The notes under the pieces were generated by a model. It had not been told where the DNA came from, ran no database searches, and worked only from the letters and a program-made list of their open reading frames with translations. From Marivivens sp. (GTDB lineage: Bacteria; Pseudomonadota; Alphaproteobacteria; Rhodobacterales; Rhodobacteraceae): a stretch of DNA of 64,000 nucleotides. Position 1 is the first letter of the stretch, and each line of letters begins with the position of its first letter. Made by a program: the position numbers and the translations under genes. Of the stretch, positions 41,843-49,263 are shown piece after piece. The stretch is taken from the NCBI GenBank assembly GCA_024642115.1, contig JAHEBU010000004.1, positions 62,001-126,000 on the forward strand, given 5' to 3'.

Positions 41843-42466
41843 ATGCCTGATCTCATTATTCTGGGCGTTCCGCCCAGCACTTATGTCCGCACCGCCCAAC
41901 TGGTCTGCCGCAACAAGGAGGTCGAGGCCACCTTGCAGCCTGTGGATTTTCGCAGCGACGCCTACCGCGCCAGTCATCCGTTCAACCGGATGCCCGCGCT
42001 GGAACATGGCGAGGTGCGGCTGTACGAGGCGCTGGCCATTGCGACCTATATCGACGAGGCGTTTGACGGTCCGGCCCTCACTCCTGACACGCCGGTTGGA
42101 CGGGCGGAAATGTTGCAATGGATTTCGGTCATCAACGACTACATCTACGACGATGTCGTGCGCAAATGCGTGTCGGAACGGTTCGTCAAACCCATGCGGG
42201 GGCTTGAACCGGATGAGGCCGTGATCGCCGGGGCGATGCCGGATATCGTTCAATCGTTGCAGGTGCTGGACGCGGCACTGAAAGGCAGAAAGTTCCTTGT
42301 GGGCGACACGCTGACCTTGGCCGATATGTTCCTGTCGCCGATCCTCGTCTATTTCGCCGCCACGCCCGAAGGCAAGGCATTGATGCCGGACTTACCTGCG
42401 CTTTCGGCGTGGCTTGACCGGATGGCACAGACCCCGGGTCATGCCGAGATCAACCGACTGGGCTAG
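41843..42466 (+). CDS. Glutathione S-transferase family protein
   Basis: 207 residues. The N-terminal thioredoxin-like domain (STYVRTAQLVCRNKEVEATL; RMPALEHGEVRLYEALAIATYID with the glutathione-binding Pro and Glu/Ala) is followed by an all-helical C-terminal domain (TLTLADMFLSPILVYF). It probably conjugates or isomerises an electrophile with glutathione. The catalytic residue in the first loop is Ser or Thr rather than Tyr, typical of bacterial theta/beta-like enzymes. AAGGAG lies six bases before the ATG at 41843. It is third gene of the ArsR-SRPBCC-GST unit. Confidence 0.87.
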   Translation: MPDLIILGVPPSTYVRTAQLVCRNKEVEATLQPVDFRSDAYRASHPFNRMPALEHGEVRLYEALAIATYIDEAFDGPALTPDTPVGRAEMLQWISVINDYIYDDVVRKCVSERFVKPMRGLEPDEAVIAGAMPDIVQSLQVLDAALKGRKFLVGDTLTLADMFLSPILVYFAATPEGKALMPDLPALSAWLDRMAQTPGHAEINRLG

Positions 42467-42481
42467 CCGCCGCCTGCCGTT

Positions 42482-43291
42482 TCATGGGGCCGCAAAGGTC
42501 AGGCTGGCCCAAAGCGTTTCCCACACCCCGCCCGTCTGCGCGGTCACTTCGGCAGAGGGTTCGCGGATGACGACCGAGTCGATCATGTAACTGTACCCGG
42601 ATTTGACGGGCAGGGTGGCGACGCCCTGTTCGTCGGTCCGGTGCTTAGTCACTTCCACAGTGCCATCTGGGGCCTTTTCGTAAAGCTCGACCTGCACGTT
42701 CGCACGAGGTGCATCACCGTAGAACAGCTGAGCACGAAATCCGGCGGTCAGGTCGTCTGTATAAGGGTTGGTCAGCGCCACAAACTCCGTCTCCATCCCG
42801 CGGCGCGTGTCGCTGCCCGCCGCGTCACCCACGCCGATCAGGGTCTTGCAATAGCGCCAATAGGCCTCGGAAAACCCGGACTCGGGCAGGCCGCGTTCGG
42901 CGTGCCGCGCCAGAACATCGCCAAAGGATGACGCGAAATCCTTGTGTTCGACAAACCGTTTGAACACGGCCGGATCGTCGTATTTCACCGTGGCGACTGC
43001 GCTTTCATAGATTACCACGTTGAGCCCTGGACCCGCGGCAGGGACGTTCAGCCCCGGCACGTCGCCGATGCGCATGTCCACCGGCACGTCCTTGTCGCCT
43101 GCGAATACTTCGTAGCGTTGGATCCGGTTGGGAAAGTAAGGCAGAGTCAGCCCGCCAAACTGCTGCCCATTGACGATCTGGGCGGTAAGGCTACCGTCGG
43201 CAGGGACCTGATAGGCGGTAGGTTCTAACCAGAATTCATGAGCCGCCACGGGTCCGGTGAGCAGGGCAAGGCAAAAGGTGAGAACGCGCAT
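42482..43291 (-). CDS. DUF4198 family periplasmic protein
   Basis: A 269-residue secreted protein. A Sec signal (residues 1-17, LTFCLALLTGPVAA) precedes the mature start HEFWLEP, the hallmark of DUF4198 proteins, some of which are linked to nickel or cobalt uptake. The His at the mature N-terminus could bind metal (inference). The C-terminal half reads as an immunoglobulin-like beta domain (VQVELYEKAPDGTVEVTKH). AAAGGA is well placed before the ATG at 43291. That ATG overlaps the start codon of the divergent HupE-like gene by two bases, so control regions lie inside each other's coding sequence. Confidence 0.83.
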   Translation of the reverse strand: MRVLTFCLALLTGPVAAHEFWLEPTAYQVPADGSLTAQIVNGQQFGGLTLPYFPNRIQRYEVFAGDKDVPVDMRIGDVPGLNVPAAGPGLNVVIYESAVATVKYDDPAVFKRFVEHKDFASSFGDVLARHAERGLPESGFSEAYWRYCKTLIGVGDAAGSDTRRGMETEFVALTNPYTDDLTAGFRAQLFYGDAPRANVQVELYEKAPDGTVEVTKHRTDEQGVATLPVKSGYSYMIDSVVIREPSAEVTAQTGGVWETLWASLTFAAP

Positions 43292-44648
43292 GACAAGTTC
43301 CTTTGGAGCGGCGGGACGGACGTGGCCCTGGTCTTTTGCAAGGGTGGCTCTGGCCCGCCTGCTGTCAAGTCTGGTTCTGGTGCTGGCCGGTCACGTCGCT
43401 GTGGCGCACGAGGTTCTCCCGTCGATTGCGGACATGACCCAGACGGACGGCCTGTTGGACTTTGAAATTCGTCTCAACCTTGAATCCTTTGTGGCGGGCA
43501 TTGACATGACTGCCGTAACAGACACCAACGCCGCCCCCGAGGCGGCAAGTTACGATGAATTGCGGGCGATGGACCCGACCGCGTTCGAGGCGGCATTCCT
43601 CCAGTTCTGGCCGCAGATGGCCGACCAGATCACGGTCCGCGTCGATGGGGTGGACCAACAGGTAACGCTGAAAGGTGTGACCATTCCTGCAGTAGGCGAT
43701 GTCGCCGTCATCCGGGCGTCGAACCTGCAATTTTCTGCCCCGGTGCCTGAAGGCGGCAAGTCCGTCCAGGTCGGCTGGGCGTCGAAATTCGGCACGCTGG
43801 TCATCCGCCAGCAAGGCGTCGATCAGCCCTATGACGGGTTTCTCGAGGCGGGTGCGCTGAGCGACCCGATCACATTGGCTGGCGGTGATCAGGCGGGGCC
43901 GGTCGCCACGTTCTTTAACTATATCCCGGTCGGGTTCGATCACATCGTGCCCAAGGGGCTGGATCATATCCTGTTCGTCCTCGGCCTGTTTTTCCTGTCC
44001 ACCCAGCTGGGTCCGCTGCTGTGGCAGGTGTCTGCATTCACGGTGGCCCATACGATCACGCTGGCGCTGGCCGCGCTGGGATACGTGTCGGTTCCGGCGG
44101 CCATTGTAGAGCCATTGATTGCGGCCTCGATCGTTTTTGTCGCGGTCGAGAATATCGTGTTGCATGGGCTTAGTCCGTGGCGACCGTTCATCGTGTTCGG
44201 TTTTGGGCTTCTGCATGGGCTCGGGTTTGCGTCGGTTCTGGGTCAGTTCGGCCTGCCGCCCGGCGCCTTTGTCCCTGCTTTGATCGGATTCAACATCGGG
44301 GTCGAGTTGGGCCAGTTGTTCGTCATCTCTATCGCGTTCTTCTGCATCTGGCAGGCGGTGCGGGTGGACGAGGGCGCCAATGAGCAGGGGCGGGCCAAGT
44401 GGTTGTATGCTGCTCTTGCCGTCGTGGCGGCGGGGTTGGCCCTGCTCGCGTGGCAGACCGGCGGGGTGGTGGACGACGTGCCGCTTTATGTGTTCCTCGG
44501 TCCGATGGCGGCGCTGTTTGTGCTGTGCTGGATCAGCGTCAAGAACCGCGACCAGATCGAGGCGTTCCGCCGGATCGTGGCCACCCCGGCGTCGGTCGCC
44601 ATCGCCATCGTCGGGGCCTACTGGTTCGTGCAGCGGGTGTTCTTCTAG
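43290..44648 (+). CDS. HupE/UreJ-type membrane protein
   Basis: A 452-residue protein with a signal-like N-terminus ([18 protein letters not shown]), a periplasmic domain of about 200 residues, and a C-terminal HupE/UreJ_2 membrane domain with about seven segments ([54 protein letters not shown]) rich in conserved His and Asp that could handle nickel or cobalt. The substrate is not proven for this branch. The ATG at 43290 has a GGTGAG upstream but collides with the DUF4198 start; a GTG at 43344 would give a shorter, more typical signal peptide, so the start is uncertain. Confidence 0.82.
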   Translation: MTSSFGAAGRTWPWSFARVALARLLSSLVLVLAGHVAVAHEVLPSIADMTQTDGLLDFEIRLNLESFVAGIDMTAVTDTNAAPEAASYDELRAMDPTAFEAAFLQFWPQMADQITVRVDGVDQQVTLKGVTIPAVGDVAVIRASNLQFSAPVPEGGKSVQVGWASKFGTLVIRQQGVDQPYDGFLEAGALSDPITLAGGDQAGPVATFFNYIPVGFDHIVPKGLDHILFVLGLFFLSTQLGPLLWQVSAFTVAHTITLALAALGYVSVPAAIVEPLIAASIVFVAVENIVLHGLSPWRPFIVFGFGLLHGLGFASVLGQFGLPPGAFVPALIGFNIGVELGQLFVISIAFFCIWQAVRVDEGANEQGRAKWLYAALAVVAAGLALLAWQTGGVVDDVPLYVFLGPMAALFVLCWISVKNRDQIEAFRRIVATPASVAIAIVGAYWFVQRVFF

Positions 44649-44651
44649 CCC

Positions 44652-44680
44652 TTGCGCCGCCCGCAAACCCCGTCTATATG
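44652..44680 (+). promoter_or_regulatory. Candidate rpsB promoter
   Basis: TTGCGC (44652-44657), a 17-base spacer and TATATG (44675-44680) directly after the HupE stop. The predicted leader before the rpsB ATG is about 115 nt. Confidence 0.45.
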
Positions 44681-44696
44681 CCCGCCATTGCTAAAT

Positions 44697-44775
44697 CCCG
44701 CAGGCGAAGGCGGGTGTATCGGGGAGAAATCCCGATCCATCCACCGGTTGGCGCATCCGCGTCGCATCCTTCGCC
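44697..44775 (+). promoter_or_regulatory. Structured rpsB leader with pseudoknot potential
   Basis: CCCGC (44697-44701) and GCGGG (44710-44714) enclose the loop AGGCGAAG. Seven loop bases GGCGAAG (44703-44709) match CTTCGCC at 44769-44775. A second hairpin ATCGGG (44718-44723) / CCCGAT (44731-44736) lies between. S2 is known to repress its own operon in other bacteria; this leader is a candidate site. Confidence 0.5.
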
Positions 44776-44803
44776 GAGGCTAAACCGGAAAAAGGTACGA
44801 CAC

Positions 44804-45571
44804 ATGGCTCTTCCCGAGTTCTCCATGCGCCAATTGCTTGAAGCAGGCGTTCACTTTGGTCACCAGACCGCGCGCTGGAACCCCAAGATGGGTCCCTACA
44901 TCTACGGATCGCGCAACGGCATCCACATTCTTGACCTGACGCAGACCGTTCCGCTGCTGGATCAGGCGCTGCAAGCCATCCGTGACACCGTGGCCCGTGG
45001 CGGTCGCGTGCTGTTCGTCGGCACCAAGCGGCAGGCCCAGAAGGCCATCGCCGACGCGGCTGAAAAATCGGCCCAGTTCTACATGAACCACCGCTGGCTG
45101 GGTGGCACGCTGACCAACTGGCAGACCGTGTCGCAGTCCATTGCCCGGCTCAAGCAGATCGACGAAGCCGCCGAGCGCGGGTTCGACGGCCTGACCAAGA
45201 AAGAGCGTCTGGGGATGGAGCGCGAGCAGGCCAAATTGCAGGCTTCGCTGGGTGGGATCCGTGAAATGGGCGGCACACCCGACCTGATCTTCATCATCGA
45301 TGTGGGCAAGGAGGATCTGGCGATCCTCGAGGCCAACAAGCTGGGCATTCCGGTCGTGGCCGTGGTCGACACCAACTGTTCGCCCAAGGGCGTTGACTAT
45401 GTCATCCCCGGCAACGACGACGCGGCCCGCGCGATCGCCCTTTATTGCGATCTGGCCGCTCGTGCGGCTCTGGACGGCATGTCCGCACAGCTGGGCGCTG
45501 CTGGCGTCGACATGGGCGCGATGGAAGAGCTGGCCGAAGAAGAGCTGGCGCTGGAGCAGGCGGCCCGCTAA
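44804..45571 (+). CDS. rpsB: 30S ribosomal protein S2
   Basis: A 255-residue S2 protein of the small ribosomal subunit. It starts [20 protein letters not shown], followed by [36 protein letters not shown] and the C-terminal [20 protein letters not shown], with a Glu-rich tail. AAAGG precedes the ATG. It forms an operon with tsf across a 78-base spacer holding a GC-rich hairpin. A structured 115-nt leader may mediate autoregulation. Confidence 0.97.
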   Translation: MALPEFSMRQLLEAGVHFGHQTARWNPKMGPYIYGSRNGIHILDLTQTVPLLDQALQAIRDTVARGGRVLFVGTKRQAQKAIADAAEKSAQFYMNHRWLGGTLTNWQTVSQSIARLKQIDEAAERGFDGLTKKERLGMEREQAKLQASLGGIREMGGTPDLIFIIDVGKEDLAILEANKLGIPVVAVVDTNCSPKGVDYVIPGNDDAARAIALYCDLAARAALDGMSAQLGAAGVDMGAMEELAEEELALEQAAR

Positions 45572-45596
45572 GCGGCCACCGTTCGCAAAACTGATA

Positions 45597-45621
45597 CCGG
45601 GCAGGGCTATGGCCCGCCCGG
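45597..45621 (+). terminator. GC-rich hairpin between rpsB and tsf (possible attenuator)
   Basis: CCGGGC (45597-45602) pairs with GCCCGG (45616-45621), and the inner GGGC pairs with GCCC. Only GATATTTCC follows, so read-through is expected; it may set the S2:EF-Ts ratio. Confidence 0.45.
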
Positions 45622-45649
45622 GATATTTCCAATTCTCAGGAGAGACATG

Positions 45650-46528
45650 ATGGCTGCTGTCACCGCACAAATGGTGAAAGACCTGCGCGAATCCACCGGC
45701 GCAGGCATGATGGACGCGAAAAAGGCCCTGGTCGAAACCGATGGCGACATGGAAGCCGCCGTTGACTGGCTGCGCACCAAGGGTCTGGCCAAGGCCGCCA
45801 AGAAATCCGGTCGTACCGCCGCCGAGGGTCTGGTCGCCGTCGCGGTCAAGGACGGCAAGGGTGTTGCGGTTGAAGTGAACTCGGAAACCGATTTCGTCGC
45901 CAAGAACTCCGATTTCCAGAAGATGGTCGGCGGCGTTGCTGCGGCCGCCCTGGGTGTGTCGGATGTGGACGCGCTGAAGGCCGCCCCGATGAACGGAAAG
46001 ACCGTCGAGACGGTCGTGACCGAAGCCGTGGCCGTGATTGGCGAGAATATGAGCGTGCGCCGTATGGCCGTCGTGACGGGCGATACGGTCGTGACCTATG
46101 TGCATAACAAGGCCGCCGACGGCATGGGCAAGATCGGCGTTCTGGTCGCCATGACCGGAGACAACGAGGCTTTTGGACGTCAGGTCGCCATGCACATCGC
46201 ATCGACCAGCCCCGCGTCGCTGTCCGAGGCAGATCTGGACCCGGCAATCGTTGCCAAGGAAAAGTCTGTGCAGATGGACATCGCCCGTGAGTCGGGCAAG
46301 CCAGACGCCGTGATCGAAAAGATGCTGGTTGGCCGGATGAAGAAATTCGTCGCAGATTCGACCCTTCTGGGTCAGGCCTTTGTGGTCAACCCCGACCTGA
46401 CGGTCGAGGCCGCCGCCAAGGAAGCGGGCGTCACCATCACCGGGTTCGTTCGTCTGGAAGTGGGCGAGGGGATCGAGAAAGAGGTCGAGGACTTTGCCGC
46501 CGAAGTGGCCAAGGTCGCCAAGGGCTAA
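45650..46528 (+). CDS. tsf: Translation elongation factor Ts
   Basis: A guanine-nucleotide exchange factor for EF-Tu, 292 residues. The N-terminal UBA-like domain ([20 protein letters not shown]) and the core signature [15 protein letters not shown] are diagnostic; [20 protein letters not shown] ends the protein. Two ATG codons lie in tandem at 45647 and 45650. The second is chosen because AGGAG at 45638-45642 then has a seven-base spacing and the protein starts MAAVTA as in relatives. A strong terminator follows. Confidence 0.96.
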   Translation: MAAVTAQMVKDLRESTGAGMMDAKKALVETDGDMEAAVDWLRTKGLAKAAKKSGRTAAEGLVAVAVKDGKGVAVEVNSETDFVAKNSDFQKMVGGVAAAALGVSDVDALKAAPMNGKTVETVVTEAVAVIGENMSVRRMAVVTGDTVVTYVHNKAADGMGKIGVLVAMTGDNEAFGRQVAMHIASTSPASLSEADLDPAIVAKEKSVQMDIARESGKPDAVIEKMLVGRMKKFVADSTLLGQAFVVNPDLTVEAAAKEAGVTITGFVRLEVGEGIEKEVEDFAAEVAKVAKG

Positions 46529-46554
46529 TCTTATCCTGCCTCTTGCAAAGAATT

Positions 46555-46590
46555 GGCTCGCAGGATCTCCTTGCGGGCCTTTTTTATTTT
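46555..46590 (+). terminator. Rho-independent terminator of rpsB-tsf
   Basis: GGCTCGCAGG and CCTTGCGGGCC pair with one bulge and a four-base loop, followed by TTTTTTATTTT. It lies 27 bases past the tsf stop. Confidence 0.85.
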
Positions 46591-46946
46591 AAAATCATAT
46601 ATTTAAAACTCGAATTTAAATTGGCGGCGCTGTAACGGGAGGGTACAGCGCCGCCGACACCTGGCCCACCCAATGGGATGGGATGGGGAGTGAGCCAGTG
46701 TCAGGTGCTGGCCCACGAGGGCAAACCCCCGCAGGCGCAGCGTCCGGTTTCCCGGTGCGGACCAGCTAACCTTGAAATTCCAAGGGGTTCTGACCCGCCG
46801 TTCCCTCGCCTTAGGCGACCACTCACGGAACATGGTCAGAATGACACTTGACGTCGGGTTAATGAAGTCAGGCAAACCGTACCCTGACGAAACATTCCGA
46901 CTTTTCCCCTTACGTCACTTTTACGGAAATGTCCGGGCGGCGATGT
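46591..46946. other. Intergenic region with four consecutive stem structures, possible ncRNA
   Basis: There is no credible protein gene between the tsf terminator and the convergent luxR stop. Stems seen: A, a perfect 12-base pair GGCGGCGCTGTA (46623-46634) / TACAGCGCCGCC (46644-46655); B, GACAC-C-TGGC (46656-46665) / GCCAGTGTC (46694-46702) with one bulge; C, CCTTG / CAAGG (46770-46785); D, a nested element with TTCTGACC/GGTCAGAA (46788-46795, 46834-46841), GTTCC/GGAAC and TCGCC/GGCGA. Neither strand has a clean T-run, so orientation is open. Confidence 0.5.
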
Positions 46947-47693
46947 TCAGACGTCAATGACGAACATCTGGTTGTAAAACGCGGCCTTGAGGACGGCCTG
47001 GGCGGTGGTTTCCACGTCCAGTGCTTCACGGGCCAGACGCAGGTGTTTTTCAACCGTGGCAGCCGTCAACCCCAGCAAAATGGCAATGTCCTGCGTTGTC
47101 TTTCCGTCACCAACCCATTGCAAAACCTCGCGTTGCCGCGATGTGAGGTGCCGTTTGCCAGAGTAGGGCAGGGTCAGCAGTTTCAGGTGGACCACGTTAT
47201 TCAAAACGATGATGTCGTCGCCGTCGCGCACCCAGACCTGTTCGACCGCGTCCTGTGTCATGCCGGGTTTGGCTGTCAGTGCGATGGCGCCCTTAGTCCG
47301 CTCGGACACTGATCGGAAGCTGATTGTATAGCCCGCACGAACATCCATCGTCTTGTTGAAATCGGCCACGCGCTGTTCCGCGGGCGATAGGTTACCAGGG
47401 ACCTGCATCCAGCGCCACGAACACGAGCCATTGTTTTCCAGCGCCCACCGCAGCATCGGCGCGTGGTAGACCATGCCGTCGTCGATAAAGACTTTCATAT
47501 AGGCAGGCGACTGGTTGGTCAGGACCACCCAATCCTGCGGATCGCCCAGACCACTGGACGTACGGTAGCGCGTGAAACCGTAAATGATCCTGTCGAATCC
47601 GTAGCTTGCCATCTTGGCCGTATGCAGCGCCCAAAGTTCTTCGACGGACTGAGCATTGGTCAGGGCAAGCAGATCCTGCGTTATATTCCCCAC
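46947..47693 (-). CDS. LuxR-family regulator with autoinducer-binding domain (LuxR solo)
   Basis: A 248-residue quorum-sensing type regulator. The N-terminal ligand domain (about 15-165) precedes a GerE/LuxR helix-turn-helix (about 180-240, LTSRQREVLQWVGDGKTTQD, IALLGLTAATVEKHLRLARE split by one residue from canonical spacing). No luxI-type synthase is nearby. In the ligand pocket the usual Asp-Pro pair appears as YHAP, and the tryptophan and tyrosine normally around it are altered, so a canonical acyl-homoserine lactone may not be the ligand (inference from manual comparison). The start is GTG at 47693 with AGGAA upstream. Confidence 0.83.
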   Translation of the reverse strand: MGNITQDLLALTNAQSVEELWALHTAKMASYGFDRIIYGFTRYRTSSGLGDPQDWVVLTNQSPAYMKVFIDDGMVYHAPMLRWALENNGSCSWRWMQVPGNLSPAEQRVADFNKTMDVRAGYTISFRSVSERTKGAIALTAKPGMTQDAVEQVWVRDGDDIIVLNNVVHLKLLTLPYSGKRHLTSRQREVLQWVGDGKTTQDIAILLGLTAATVEKHLRLAREALDVETTAQAVLKAAFYNQMFVIDV

Positions 47694-47901
47694 GGGTCGA
47701 TTCCTGACGTTGATTTGCTGGCATCATTCAGTTGCCAGAAGTGTTACCAGTTTTGACACGTTGGACAAAACACTATCGGGGTACGGCTTACATCAGGCAT
47801 TTAGTTACATAATACTTATTATACGAAATATGGATCAGGCTGGCGCAGGGCAGCGTTTCGATATAGTAATCAAGAATTGGAATATGTCGGGAGGAAGCGC
47901 C

Positions 47902-48810
47902 ATGAAATTGAGCCGACGTGATGTGCTGGCCGGAGGACTTGCCCTGCCCCTGATGCCCACGCTGGGATGGGCGCAGACGACGCTGTCCTTTGGTGACGCG
48001 CAGATCGACACGCTGAGCGACGGTCATCTGATCCTGCCCGGCGCCTTGATCCTGCAATATCTCGACCCGGCCGAGGCGGCACCGATCCTGGCCGCCTATG
48101 GTCAGTCGCCCGATCAGTTCACACCAGATTGCAACGTGACCTTGCTGCGCATGGGCGATCGTACCGTGCTTTTCGATGTCGGTGCCGGACCCGAGTTCAT
48201 GGCGACCGCGGGCAAGCTGCACGAGGCGCTGGATGCCGCCGGGGTTGCGCCCGAAGATGTGACCGATGTCGTGTTCACCCACGCTCATCCCGATCACCTT
48301 TGGGGTCTGCTGGACGACTTTGGCGATCTGGTGTTTCCCGACGCCGCCTATCACATGGGTCGGATCGAGCGGGATTACTGGACCGATCCCAACACGGTGT
48401 CGACTATCGGCGCTGACCGTACAGTATTTGCGGTGGGTGCCGCGTCCCGGCTCGCGGCTTTGGCCGACCAGATCGAGGTCTTCGAGGATGGCGCCGAGAT
48501 TGTGCCCGGTGTCGCCGCCCGCATGACCCCCGGCCACACGCCGGGCCACATGTCGTTTCTGGTTCAGTCAGGCAGCGATGCGGTGATGATTCTGGGCGAC
48601 TGCATTGCCAATCCGTCGCTGGCCTTTGCCCGCCCGGACTGGTGGTCAGGCACAGATCAGGACCCTGACCTTGCCGCAACGACGCGCACATCGGTCATGG
48701 ATCAGCTGGCAACCGACCAGATGCGTCTGATCGGATACCACTTGCCAGACGGTGGCATTGGCCGTGCCGAGCGCCGCGACGGCGCGTTCGTCTTCGTACC
48801 CGAGGTCTAG
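47902..48810 (+). CDS. Tat-exported metallo-beta-lactamase-fold hydrolase (SoxG/SoxH-like)
   Basis: A 302-residue periplasmic zinc hydrolase. A twin-arginine signal (SRRDVLAGGLALPLMPTLGWA, given in two parts here: SRRDVLAG and the following hydrophobic run) precedes an MBL domain with the zinc motif VVFTHAHPDHLWG, further ligands in MTPGHTPGHMS, and an Asp in LGDCI. Periplasmic MBL proteins named SoxG and SoxH occur at the end of the Paracoccus sox cluster, so the same role is plausible here; their reaction is not settled. GGAGGAAG is well spaced to the ATG at 47902. The gene points towards the sox genes and its TAG interlocks with that of DUF302 (CTAG). Confidence 0.82.
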   Translation: MKLSRRDVLAGGLALPLMPTLGWAQTTLSFGDAQIDTLSDGHLILPGALILQYLDPAEAAPILAAYGQSPDQFTPDCNVTLLRMGDRTVLFDVGAGPEFMATAGKLHEALDAAGVAPEDVTDVVFTHAHPDHLWGLLDDFGDLVFPDAAYHMGRIERDYWTDPNTVSTIGADRTVFAVGAASRLAALADQIEVFEDGAEIVPGVAARMTPGHTPGHMSFLVQSGSDAVMILGDCIANPSLAFARPDWWSGTDQDPDLAATTRTSVMDQLATDQMRLIGYHLPDGGIGRAERRDGAFVFVPEV

Positions 48811-49232
48811 TTTCCGGCCGCCTCGCGCGCGATGTCGTCCAGAAGCGTCTGGACCTCTTGCATGATGCCGTCGGGCATGTGCCGATAGCCGACTTGGACT
48901 ATGCCCTCGCGGTCCGTTACGAAGATTGCATAGGGACAATAAGTGATGTTGGCCGGGTCCGCTTCCATCACCTTGCGGCTTAGCGTGGCCGAACAGAACA
49001 TGTAGATGTCAGCGTTGTCGAAGAGTTTGACATCACTGCCCACGTCCGGCCCCGTCCGGGCGAGCATGTCGCCTGTGTGGCTGATCCAGTCCACCACCAG
49101 CCCGCGCCCGACAATCGCGCTTTCCACGCCAAAGGCCGCGTCCTCGAAACTGCCGTCGTAGGTGTAGGTCGTGGCGTCCTGCGCGGCGGCTGTCGTCGCC
49201 ACACAGATCATCGCGAATGCCAAGGCACGCAT
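48807..49232 (-). CDS. DUF302 family periplasmic protein
   Basis: A 141-residue secreted protein. A Sec signal (ALAFAMICVATTAAAQ) precedes a DUF302 domain (TYDGSFEDAAFGVESAIVGR, split by the domain boundary, and CPYAIFVTDREGIVQVGYRH). The family has a small alpha-beta fold, and many members accompany sulfur-oxidation genes with unknown function. The ATG at 49232 has GGGAGGA six bases upstream, better than an in-frame start six codons earlier. It is last gene of the soxB-dsrE-soxC-soxD unit, 31 bases after soxD. Confidence 0.8.
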   Translation of the reverse strand: MRALAFAMICVATTAAAQDATTYTYDGSFEDAAFGVESAIVGRGLVVDWISHTGDMLARTGPDVGSDVKLFDNADIYMFCSATLSRKVMEADPANITYCPYAIFVTDREGIVQVGYRHMPDGIMQEVQTLLDDIAREAAGN

Positions 49233-49263
49233 GGTCAGTCCTCCCGTCATGATGCGGGGCGGA

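Noticed and set aside
46621-46860. Cobalamin or SAM riboswitch in the structured region after tsf
   Set aside because: The conserved cobalamin box bases are not found on either strand, and the element lies between two convergent gene ends rather than upstream of a gene.
46603-46875. A 90-codon minus-strand frame after luxR
   Set aside because: The frame crosses several strong stem structures, has no ribosome-binding site and gives an arginine-rich translation of the shadow type.
47726-47741. ATTC-N8-GAAG near-match upstream of the LuxR gene as another SoxR box
   Set aside because: It has one mismatch in a GC-rich context, lies on a gene with no known sulfur role, and single-mismatch matches are expected many times by chance in 64 kb.
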